DNA of 5,311 nt from AWTP1-13 sp036280295 (GCA_036280295.1 DASURA010000186.1:1-5311), one strand, 5' to 3'. Shown: positions 1-5,153, counted from the first letter of the stretch. Made by a program: numbers and translations. The notes: generated by a model not told the origin, from the sequence alone.

Positions 1-193
1 ATGCACTGGCGCTCGTCACCGGGCGCCTCACCGCGGAAGGCTCCTGACCGACGCGGCCGATGCCGCACGAGCCCGAACCATCCCTCCAACGCGTGCTACA
101 GCGTCTCGTTACCAACCCGCCGTCCACCCGGCCGATCCCGCACGCCCGCCGCTACCGCCTGCACGGCGAGTAACTATGGCGAATAGAATGGGC
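1..193. other. Left flank, no confident gene
   Basis: This GC-rich stretch shows no recognisable protein. In frame 3 a short open end (codons 3-44, reading ALALVTGRLTAEGS) stops at TGA 45-47 and could be the tail of a gene entering from the left. An ATG at 60 opens a 37-codon ORF ending at TAA 171-173, rich in Pro and Arg, with no good ribosome-binding site; I do not consider it a supported gene. After that stop, the same frame (174-194) is open and joins in frame, across the IS630 element, with the PIN-like remnant on the other side, so the last ~20 bases are probably part of that broken gene. Confidence 0.4.
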
Positions 194-195
194 TA

Positions 196-214
196 GTGGC
201 CTGAATCTCCTAAA
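196..214 (+). repeat. IS630 terminal inverted repeat, left (3' of transposase)
   Basis: The sequence begins GTGGCCTGAATC just inside the TA at 194-195. Compared with the other end read on the minus strand, 14 of 19 positions agree: the first eight without a break, then scattered matches ending in CTAA. The transposase stop codon (210-212) lies inside this repeat. Confidence 0.8.
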
Positions 215-1345
215 GCGAGGGATACAGGCTCTTTAGCTTCACACGCGCGTCGGTGCTCGTGAAGTGCCAGTTGGCCTTGGCGTTGTGGGTATTGCGGCGC
301 AAGCGCCATGCATCGACCTCGGTCGTGAGGGTGGCGGCGTCTTGAATGCGGCGGGCGAGGCACTGGCCGGAGAGAACGGCCAACTCGGACTCGGCCAGAT
401 TGAGCCAGCTGCCGTGCTTGGGCGTGTAGTGCCACTCGAACCGCACGATGATCCGGCGGGCCTCGGCCGGCTCGAACGCTTCGTACAGTGACGCCGGCGC
501 GTGCGTATTCAGGTTGTCCTGCACCAGCACGATCTTCTTGGCCTTCGGGAAGTGGATGTCGCTCAGATCGCGCAGGATCTTCGCATAGTCGACGGCCGTG
601 CGTCGCTCCGTGACCTCGACATGACGCCAGCCTTCGAGCGGCGCGAACAGCATGAAGAGATTGGCCGTCCCGTTGCGCTTGTACTCGTAGTCGTGGCGCG
701 CGGGCTGTCCCGGCTGCATTGGCTCAGGCGTGCGCGTCTCGGCGATGAGCTGCTTGCTGGTTTCATCGAGACAGACCAGCGGTCGGGCCGGGTCGTGCGG
801 TCGCGTATAGACGTCGAGCACGTCCTCCATCGCGGCGACGAAGGCGGCGTTGGCTTTCGGCGGGATCACCCAGTAGTCGGTCAGGTGCGGTTTGAGATCG
901 TTTTTTTGAGCGCGCGGCCGACCGTGTTGAAGTGCGCCGCCGGCACGATCTTGCGCTCGACGACGTGCTCTGCCAGCAGACGGATGGTCCAGCGCGCGTG
1001 ACCGGGCGGCGGCTCGGAGCAGGCCAGCGCGGTCAGCTTGGCTTGGGCCTCGCCGTCGAAAATCGCCGGGACGGGCGGCGTTTCGCGCTTCTTGCGCGTC
1101 AGCACCGCATCGAGCCCCTCGGTCACCAGCTTCTCGCGCACGCGCGATACCATCGTCAGGTTTGCGTCCAGCGCCTCGACGATCTGCGCATCCAGCCAAC
1201 CAGGCCCACCCTCGGCCTGATCCGCCTTCAACAGGATGCGCGCCTTCAGGATCGTCTTCGCCGGCGCCTTGCCCTTGGAGATCAGAGTGTTCAGCCGCTC
1301 GCGCTCAGCTGCATCGAGTTCGACGATGAATTTCTTGGCTGCCAT
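210..1345 (-). CDS. IS630-family transposase, two frames joined by -1 frameshift
   Basis: This DDE transposase cuts and rejoins the ends of the element. The first frame runs from ATG at 1345 to TGA at 881-883 (154 aa) and holds the N-terminal helix-turn-helix DNA-binding part (residues about 1-90). The second frame ends at TAG 210-212 and carries the catalytic domain. They overlap at seven A residues (plus strand 901-907): frame 0 reads CTC-AAA-AAA-ACG, and slipping back one base gives AAA-AAC, so the family-typical GRALKKNDLKPHL is formed. The fused protein is 378 aa. Catalytic residues in fused numbering are D194 (CLDETSKQL), D277 (VQDNLNTH) and E319 (SWLNLAE). I chose ATG 1345 because MAAKKFIVELDAAER fits the family start; the frame is open to an ATG at 1417, but that adds a stretch unlike the family. 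A 10-bp hairpin lies just upstream of the chosen start. Confidence 0.88.
901..907 (-). promoter_or_regulatory. A7 slippery run for transposase frameshifting
   Basis: Seven consecutive A residues on the coding (minus) strand sit at the only point where the two transposase frames can be joined to give a family-like sequence. The zero frame stops six codons after the run (TGA at 881-883). Slippage by -1 in translation, or polymerase slippage on the A-run, would make the full transposase. I see no clear stimulatory stem-loop directly downstream. Confidence 0.65.
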
Positions 1346-1353
1346 TTCAATCA

Positions 1354-1381
1354 ACCCTGTCGGTTGTGAGCCCGACAGGGT
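1354..1381 (-). promoter_or_regulatory. Perfect 10-bp hairpin in transposase leader
   Basis: ACCCTGTCGG (1354-1363) and CCGACAGGGT (1372-1381) form a perfect inverted repeat with an 8-nt loop. It ends 8 nt upstream of the transposase ATG (1343-1345). It is inside the IS630 element, in the 5' leader of the mRNA. It could occlude the start codon when transcripts read in from outside, a strategy known in several IS families, or be a protein-binding site; the function is inferred from position only. Confidence 0.5.
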
Positions 1382-1417
1382 AAGAATCAGTGTTCGCGGC
1401 GGCTGCACATGAGTCAA

Positions 1418-1436
1418 ATTAGCCGGTGCAGGCCAC
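1418..1436 (-). repeat. IS630 terminal inverted repeat, right (5' of transposase)
   Basis: Read on the minus strand this end begins GTGGCCTGCACC just inside the TA at 1437-1438, and matches the left repeat at 14 of 19 positions including the outermost eight. Confidence 0.8.
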
Positions 1437-1437
1437 T

Positions 1438-1614
1438 AGCTTCCTCTCAACGCTCTGTTCGGCCGACCCAATGCCCATGATCGCCGCCGCCACCCGCATC
1501 CGCGCCCGCCTGGCCAAACCGCCCATGTCGGCGGCCGAGTACCTTTCCAGCCTCGCCCAGCACGACCTGCCGCTGACGGCCCAGGCCCTTCGGCCGTTTG
1601 AAGAGCACATCTAG
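1438..1614 (+). pseudogene. PIN-domain toxin, C-terminal remnant
   Basis: The frame ending at TAG 1612-1614 reads SFLSTLCSADPMP, then a basic helix (RIRARLAKPPMSAAEYL), then a short tail ending RPFEEHI. An Arg/Lys-Pro-Pro step followed by an (S/T)xxEYLxxLxxxxLxxT pattern and a final LRxF is what I recall at the C-terminus of PIN-domain proteins of the VapC-like PIN_3 type, where it follows the ribonuclease fold. The acidic catalytic core is absent. The IS630 element interrupts the gene: across the CTAG target, the left flank (174-194, reading LWRIEWA) is in frame with this fragment, but an in-frame TAA at 171-173 shows the gene was already broken or begins elsewhere. Assignment is from pattern memory, not an alignment. 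Confidence 0.5.
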
Positions 1615-1807
1615 GCGGCGGCAACGGTGCCCCGGCACCATGCCGGTCGTCCGGGCCGCTTCGCAACCGGCGAGATATCTGCGTTACGAATCGCCAGCCG
1701 CCCGCCGCCATTGCGCCGATGGTCTTATCCACAGGATTCCGAGGCCGCTCCACACTACAACCGCTAGTGGGCCTTGACACCTTCAGCCAACCGTCGCATC
1801 CCCCTCA
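1615..1807. other. Intergenic stretch, no gene seen
   Basis: No convincing coding sequence on either strand. The only notable site is CTAGTGGGCC at 1764-1773, which resembles the outer end of the IS630 element (CTAGTGGCC) with one extra G. An ATG at 1774 opens a frame that runs through the downstream hairpin into the 1867-2175 ORF, but a start there would put a perfect 20-bp inverted repeat within the coding sequence, so I do not favour it. Confidence 0.45.
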
Positions 1808-1855
1808 AAAGGGTTGGGCCTGAACCATTCTCCATTGGTTCAGGCCCAACCCTTT
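1808..1855 (+). terminator. Perfect 20-bp stem hairpin, terminator-like
   Basis: Arms at 1808-1827 (beginning AAAGGGTTGGGCC) and 1836-1855 (ending GGCCCAACCCTTT) are perfectly complementary over 20 bp with an 8-nt loop (TTCTCCAT). The plus-strand 3' side continues ATTTTCC, and the 5' side is preceded by one more A, so transcripts from either direction would end in a short U-rich tail. Position after the PIN-like remnant fits a Rho-independent, possibly bidirectional, terminator. The stem is longer than usual and the U-tract weak, so a small mobile-repeat origin is an alternative. Confidence 0.6.
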
Positions 1856-1865
1856 ATTTTCCAGA

Positions 1866-1877
1866 AATGGCGCCATT
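1866..1877. repeat. 12-bp perfect palindrome at an ORF start
   Basis: AATGGCGCCATT is its own reverse complement and includes the ATG (1867-1869) that could start the unrecognised ORF. It lies 10 bases downstream of the long hairpin. It may be chance; a dimeric repressor site is the alternative. Confidence 0.3.
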
Positions 1878-2175
1878 CCCCCAGCTATCTTGTTGTCCTC
1901 GCGCGCATTCCCAACTTGGGATTCCCCACCGCATCTACGACAAGCAGTTCTGGAGGCTTGTGCAGCTGCGGGAGATCGACCCCCGCATCATCGACACCAT
2001 GAAGGTCCAAATGGCCTTTGTCGGGCCGCACCGCCGCGACGCCCGCGTGCTGCGCGTCCTTGAGTACAACGACCAGGTCCTCGGCGCGCCCCTCGACACC
2101 AACGCCCTGGAGGCCATCCTCGGCGATTTCAATGCCTTGCCGGATGACGGCACCCCAGATTTCTTCGGCAGGTAG
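1867..2175 (+). CDS. Unrecognised protein or fragment
   Basis: I do not recognise this ORF. From ATG 1867 it encodes 102 aa; the frame is open further left to an ATG at 1774, but that part runs through the long hairpin. From about residue 17 onward (GIPHRIYDKQFW) the sequence has the look of a real soluble protein: a mixed charged/hydrophobic pattern, strong G/C at third positions, VGPHRRDARVLRVLEY, and a C-terminal stretch with alternating helix-like segments (NALEAILGDFNALP) ending DFFGR. The first residues are Cys/Pro-rich and less convincing, so this may be a C-terminal fragment of a longer gene joined to unrelated DNA. No signal peptide or membrane segment is visible. It precedes the methyltransferase fragment on the same strand by 191 bases. 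Confidence 0.4.
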   Translation: MAPFPQLSCCPRAHSQLGIPHRIYDKQFWRLVQLREIDPRIIDTMKVQMAFVGPHRRDARVLRVLEYNDQVLGAPLDTNALEAILGDFNALPDDGTPDFFGR

Positions 2176-2366
2176 TGCGCCCACAACTCCCACGCCTCAC
2201 CGGCCCGTGACCAGCGCCGGGAAACTGGCCGCCAGAATCTGACGCCCCCCGCCGCGACCTTGTATGCCGCCTGCCCAAGATTGTGGCATAGCTGTTGTTC
2301 TGCGGTGTCCCAGCCCGCACAATCCACCGAATCATCCAGCCACCAATGCGAGCGGGCGCCTGCCAA
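2176..2366. other. Gap without a supported gene
   Basis: Short open frames exist on both strands here, but none has a convincing start, composition or recognisable sequence. On the plus strand the frame of the downstream methyltransferase fragment is open back to 2295, including an ATG at 2346, but the residues before the ATG at 2367 do not fit that family. No strong promoter or ribosome-binding site is evident before 2367. Confidence 0.4.
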
Positions 2367-2783
2367 ATGAATGCCGTTGAGATCGAGGAAGCCGTCTCCG
2401 CATTGATGGCCGAGCCCTTTGACAAGGCCGAGTTCCCCTACCAGTTCCTCGCCGCCTTCGGGTTCAAGGACACTACCATCAGGAAGCTCCGCGCCGGTGC
2501 GTCCGCCACGTCGGATGTGCCCGGCGCCGTCCTGCTCCGCAGCAACATCCACCTCGCCGTCGCCGAGCCCGGCAAGACCTCCGAGGCCATCAAGGCCCTC
2601 AAGGCCAGCCCCAAGACCACCAAGGGCAAGGTCAAGTTCGTGCTCGCCACCGACGGCGCCATGGTGGAGGCCGAGGAGCTTGCCAGCGGCGACATCCGCG
2701 CCTGCCCCTACGCCGAGGTTCCCAAGCACTTCGGCTTCTTCCTATCTGCCAAGGCGAACAGGTTGCCCTACTCTGGCCACTAG
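2367..2783 (+). pseudogene. MmeI-like DNA methyltransferase, N-terminal fragment
   Basis: The 138 residues from ATG 2367 match my memory of the N-terminal (MmeI_N) domain of class I SAM-dependent DNA methyltransferases of the MmeI/type IIG kind: MNAVEIEEAVSAL, FLAAFGFKDTTIRKLRAG, then SDVPGAVLLRSNIHLAV, KFVLATDGAMVEAEEL and HFGFFL. Full-length members are roughly 900-1000 aa and methylate adenine, some also cutting DNA; the methyltransferase motifs and target-recognition domain are all missing here. After HFGFFL (about residue 126) the last dozen residues no longer fit the family, and the stop TAG (2781-2783) abuts the first base of the IS5 element. The gene is therefore a dead head of a restriction-modification or defence gene. 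Start chosen by family similarity; an in-frame ATG at 2346 exists and the ribosome-binding site is weak. Confidence 0.65.
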
Positions 2784-2798
2784 CAGGCCGCTGAAAAA
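2784..2798 (+). repeat. IS5 terminal inverted repeat, left
   Basis: CAGGCCGCTGAAAAA. It matches the right end at 14 of 15 positions (C versus T at position 5). The preceding TAG doubles as the stop codon of the methyltransferase fragment. Confidence 0.85.
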
Positions 2799-2862
2799 CC
2801 CCGCTCGACAGGCTCCAGCGAAGCATGATTCTCCTTGCCAATCGAGCTGGGGAGGGTCTGCG

Positions 2863-4046
2863 ATGCGCGGGGTGGACGAGCAGAACGGGTCTCTGTTCTC
2901 GTATGTGAGCCTGGAGGAGCGCATTCCGGCGCGGCACCCGCTGCGCAAGGTGGCAGTGATCGTCAATGACGCGCTGAGGGCGCTCGATGGCGAGTTTGCC
3001 CGGCTCTACGCAGCCGATGGCCGGCCCTCGATCCCGCCGGAGCGGCTGCTGCGGGCGGCGCTGGTTCAAATCCTGTTCTCGGTCCGCTCCGAGCGGCAGC
3101 TGATGGACCAGATGCAGTACAATCTGCTGTTCCGCTGGTTCGTGGGGCTCGGCATCGATGATCCCGTGTGGGTGCCGACCGTGTTCACGAAGAACCGCGA
3201 CCGGCTGCTCAACACCGAGATTGCCTGCAAGCTGCTGGCTGAGGTCCTGGCGCACAAGGAGGTGGCGCCCTTGCTGTCGGACGAACACTTCTCGGTGGAT
3301 GGCACGCTGATCGAGCCTGGGCGTCGATGAAGAGCCTGCAACCGAAAGTGCCGCCGCCGGATGGACCAGGCGGCGGGGGCGGAGCGGAAGAGAAGAGCCC
3401 TGCCAAACCCACGAGCCGCGAGAGCGAGCCGAGCACAACCACCGAGACGACGCCGATGACCACGACGACCGAGACAAGGAAGGATCGCAATGCCGAGGTC
3501 GACTTCCGTGGCAGCAAGCGCTCCAACGAGACCCATCAATCCGTCACCGATCCGCAGGCTCGGCTTTATCGCAAAGGCAAGGGCAAGCCGGCGCAGCTCT
3601 GCTTCATGGGGCACGCGCTGATGGAGAACCGCTCGGGCCTGATCGTCGAGGCCGAGCTGACGCAGGCGGACGGGCGTGCCGAGCGCGCGGCTGCCCTTGC
3701 CATGATCGAGCGGCATTCGCCGGGCTCGGAGCGCCGCCTCACGCTCGGCGCCGACAAGGGCTACGACAGCGCCGACTTTGTCGCCGAGCTGCGCCGCATG
3801 TGCGTCACGCCACACGTGGCCGCAAAGGCCAAGGGCTCGGCCATCGACGGGCGCACCACGCGCCATGCGGGCTACGCCGTGAGCCAGCGCAAGCGCAAGC
3901 AGATCGAGGAGCCCTTCGGCTGGGGCAAGACCGTGGGCCAGCTGCGCAAGACCATGCTGCGCGGTCTCGCCCGCGTCGGCGCCCAGTTCGCATTGAACAT
4001 GGCCGCCTACAACCTCGCCCGCCTGCCCAGACTGCTGGCCGCCTGA
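2863..4046 (+). pseudogene. IS5-family transposase, frameshifted
   Basis: This DDE transposase reads from ATG 2863 (GGAGGG at 2851-2856 is a good ribosome-binding site) to TGA 3328-3330, 155 aa, and continues in the -1 frame to TGA 4044-4046. N-terminal residues 1-110 contain the DUF772-type pattern (GSLFSYVSLEERIP, GRPSIPPERLLRAALVQ, RSERQLMDQMQYNLLFRWFVGL, TVFTKNRDRLL). At 3313-3320 the DNA reads GAGCCTGG where the family expects GAG-GCC-TGG (LIEAWAS), so one G is missing. Restoring it gives a 394-aa protein with D146 (SVDGTLIE), D298 (GADKGYD) and E349 within an R-x3-E-x6-K signature (RKQIEEPFGWGK). An unusually long Gly- then Thr/Glu-rich linker lies at residues about 164-205. There is no slippery sequence at the break, so I read it as an inactivating mutation or a sequencing error rather than programmed frameshifting. 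Confidence 0.87.
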
Positions 4047-4053
4047 GCGGGGG

Positions 4054-4108
4054 AGTGTCAGCCACGACACTGGCAGAGACCACCGGGTAGAGCATATCTT
4101 CCTACCCG
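4054..4108 (+). other. Two small hairpins at the IS5 3' end
   Basis: AGTGTC/GACACT (4054-4059 and 4066-4071, 6-nt loop) and CGGGTAG/CTACCCG (4084-4090 and 4102-4108, 11-nt loop) follow the transposase stop. The second is followed within 7 nt by the TTTTT of the terminal repeat (4115-4119), so it may act as a weak terminator for the transposase. Confidence 0.35.
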
Positions 4109-4114
4109 CGCCGC

Positions 4115-4129
4115 TTTTTCAGCGACCTG
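4115..4129 (-). repeat. IS5 terminal inverted repeat, right
   Basis: On the minus strand it reads CAGGTCGCTGAAAAA. On the plus strand it is in frame with the downstream ATPase-like fragment and reads FFSDL, so that fragment's open frame starts inside the element. Confidence 0.85.
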
Positions 4130-4591
4130 TTAGAGGCCCTCCCGTCCGAGTTCAAAGTCCTCGGCATCAATGACTACATCTTTATTGACGGATATGAGCG
4201 AGTCCTCAAAGCTAAGAAGAACGGGCGCCTCGCCAACATTGACCTCCTTCTTCCGGTTGTCGAGCTTCGACTAGACAAGTTTGGAGGAGTCATCACCAAG
4301 GGTGCGAATGGAAAGAAAACAAAACCTGATTGGAGCCGTATTAATCTACATATCCTGTTTGATCAGCTTGAGCCCGAGATCATTCGTCACCAATTCATAA
4401 CTCGCTTGGTTCAATGCTACCAGCTTATCCCTGATGTCGAACATCTAAAGGGAAAATGGCAGGCTCTAATCACTCCAGAAAGCCTTATCAAACTGGGGCA
4501 AATGGTGATTGACGCTGCCCCAGACGATAAGAAGAGCCAATATCACGGCCCACTTCAGGAGGGTTTCTACCGGGCCGTCACGCAAGGATAG
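4130..4591 (+). pseudogene. Fragment of PHP/AAA (TrlF-like) defence ATPase, putative
   Basis: The frame open from 4091 (after TAG 4088-4090, inside the IS5 end) to TAG 4589-4591 encodes about 153 residues beyond the IS5 boundary. The stretch EFKVLGINDYIFIDGYERVL, then LANIDLLLPVVELRLDKFGG, then SRINLHILFDQLEPEIIRHQF resembles, from memory, the PHP-like N-terminal region of large AAA-type ATPases annotated as TrlF-like or DNA-repair ATPases, which are associated with phage defence. The HxH metal motif expected before this region and the whole ATPase part after it are missing. No ribosome-binding site is possible at the IS junction; an internal ATG at 4406 gives only 61 aa. Codon use (AAA, ATT, CTT, AAT) is much AT-richer than the neighbours, pointing to foreign origin. 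Family naming is tentative; the fact that it is a truncated piece of a larger protein is firmer. Confidence 0.5.
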
Positions 4592-5078
4592 AGTCGTTGC
4601 GCCCATGGAGCGCGGATGTCGGACTGCCTGGCAGCCGGGGAGGAAAAGGCCCCAATGTTCCGGTTTTGATTTCACGAGCGAGGACCACCTGAGCAAACCG
4701 GCCACGGCGCTCGCCAGGGTGCGCGCGGCAGGTCCGATCATGGGGGTGCGCTTCCCGATTATCGGGAAGGGCACGGCTCGCCCGCATCGAGGGGAGGTGG
4801 GTGCCGGACGCTCTCTGCAAGCGCGGGCTGAATATTGAGCTGGCCGGTGTCGGCCAACTTTGATCCGCTGGCGCCAGCGCGCAAAGCTGCGTTCCGGGAC
4901 GAGAGCGCTCAGATCTGGATGGACAGCGAATTATAACAAAAGTGGTTGCGGGGGCTCGATTTGGGCGATGCCATACGCCGATCGAGTTCCTTGTGGCAGG
5001 ATAGGCGGCGGGATGGCGGCTGCCGTCGCGTAGCGCAGGAGAGAGCGCCCAGACGGGCGGAGGGAACCAACCAGCGAC
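4592..5078. other. GC-rich stretch without a supported gene
   Basis: GC content rises sharply after about 4590. Open frames exist on both strands (for example plus 4509-4838 and minus 4466-4774) but they are mutual shadows, Arg/Pro/Gly-rich, and I recognise none. Notable structures are the palindrome at 4746-4774, a 6-bp hairpin TGGCCG/CGGCCA with a GTGT loop at 4841-4856, and CGCCC/GGGCG with an AGAC loop at 5046-5059. A non-coding RNA or the end of an unrecognised mobile element could be hidden here; I cannot support either. Confidence 0.4.
4746..4774. repeat. 29-nt near-perfect palindrome
   Basis: CTTCCCGAT (4751-4759) and ATCGGGAAG (4761-4769) are perfect 9-bp arms around a single T at 4760. 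Beyond one mismatch (4750/4770) four more positions pair (4746-4749 with 4771-4774), giving 13 of 14 pairs. A stem with a one-base centre cannot fold well as RNA, so a DNA-level role, such as an operator for a dimeric protein or part of a mobile-element end, is more likely than a terminator. Confidence 0.6.
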
Positions 5079-5108
5079 GTTTCGATTTCTGCGAAACTTG
5101 CGATTTCT
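5079..5108 (+). promoter_or_regulatory. Candidate operator of the antitoxin gene
   Basis: GTTTCG (5079-5084) and CGAAAC (5092-5097) form an inverted repeat with 7-nt spacing, ending directly against the -35 box. In addition CGATTTCT occurs twice as a direct repeat (5083-5090 and 5101-5108), 18 bases apart, the second copy overlapping the -35 box. Antitoxins of type II modules commonly repress their own promoter by binding such repeats; binding here is inferred from position. Confidence 0.45.
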
Positions 5109-5126
5109 TCGATTGAGTGCTACATT
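5098..5126 (+). promoter_or_regulatory. Sigma-70-type promoter of the antitoxin gene
   Basis: TTGCGA (5098-5103) and TACATT (5121-5126) are separated by exactly 17 bases, and TG at 5118-5119 makes an extended -10 (TGCTACATT). The -10 lies 27 bases upstream of the ATG at 5154. Confidence 0.55.
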
Positions 5127-5143
5127 GTGCAGGCAGACGGAAT

Positions 5144-5149
5144 AGGAGG
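5144..5149 (+). promoter_or_regulatory. Consensus ribosome-binding site AGGAGG
   Basis: A full AGGAGG lies 4 nt before ATG 5154 and 13 nt before the in-frame ATG at 5163. The spacing to 5154 is a little short but far better than to 5163, which favours the first ATG. Confidence 0.7.
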
Positions 5150-5153
5150 TCTC

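Larger units (their letters stand above)
194..1438 (-). mobile_element. IS630-family insertion sequence (complete)
   Basis: The element is about 1.24 kb between TA dinucleotides at 194-195 and 1437-1438, each inside a CTAG tetramer (193-196 and 1436-1439). Duplication of TA, often in CTAG, is the hallmark of the IS630/Tc1-mariner group. The outer ends are inverted repeats that start GTGGCCTG on both sides. Almost the whole element is one transposase on the minus strand, encoded in two frames overlapping at an A7 run. All three DDE residues are present, and no frameshift other than the A7 site is seen, so the copy may be functional. It is inserted in the remains of a PIN-domain toxin gene: removing the element and one TA restores a continuous frame across the site. 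Confidence 0.9.
2784..4129 (+). mobile_element. IS5-family insertion sequence (frameshifted)
   Basis: The element is 1,346 bp with terminal inverted repeats of 15 bp (14 identical): CAGGCCGCTGAAAAA at 2784-2798 and the complement of CAGGTCGCTGAAAAA at 4115-4129. It carries a single plus-strand transposase of the DUF772 plus DDE_Tnp_1 type. The immediate flanks are CTAG (2780-2783) and TTAG (4130-4133), close to the YTAR target of IS5 relatives but not identical. The gene to the left (methyltransferase head) and that to the right (ATPase piece) are unrelated, so the element marks a rearrangement point. Confidence 0.88.

Noticed and set aside
501..1369. Plus-strand open frames (501-1001 and 932-1369)
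   Set aside because: They are antisense to the IS630 transposase, which carries the complete DDE triad on the other strand.
1935..2729. Long minus-strand open frame of 264 codons
   Set aside because: It is Gly/Leu/Ala-rich antisense to the unrecognised ORF and the methyltransferase fragment, a common artefact of high third-position GC; no family pattern.
2419..2862. In-frame upstream extension of the IS5 transposase
   Set aside because: The Ser/Pro/Arg-rich stretch is an out-of-frame reading of the methyltransferase fragment and crosses the left terminal repeat; the family start and ribosome-binding site are at 2863.
3310..3330. Programmed frameshifting in the IS5 transposase
   Set aside because: No homopolymer run or slippery heptamer is present at the break, and the offset is explained by a single missing G.
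2632..3477. Minus-strand open frame of 281 codons, and another at 3066-4070
   Set aside because: Both are antisense shadows of the IS5 transposase and cross the IS boundary or the frameshift; Arg/Pro-rich without recognisable domains.
4509..4838. Open frames on both strands over the ATPase end and the following gap (minus 4466-4774)
   Set aside because: They overlap each other, have no good ribosome-binding site and no family resemblance, and the plus frame crosses the composition boundary in a frame different from the coding one.
4841..4856. TGGCCG-GTGT-CGGCCA as a terminator
   Set aside because: The stem is only 6 bp and no U-tract follows; too weak to annotate on its own.
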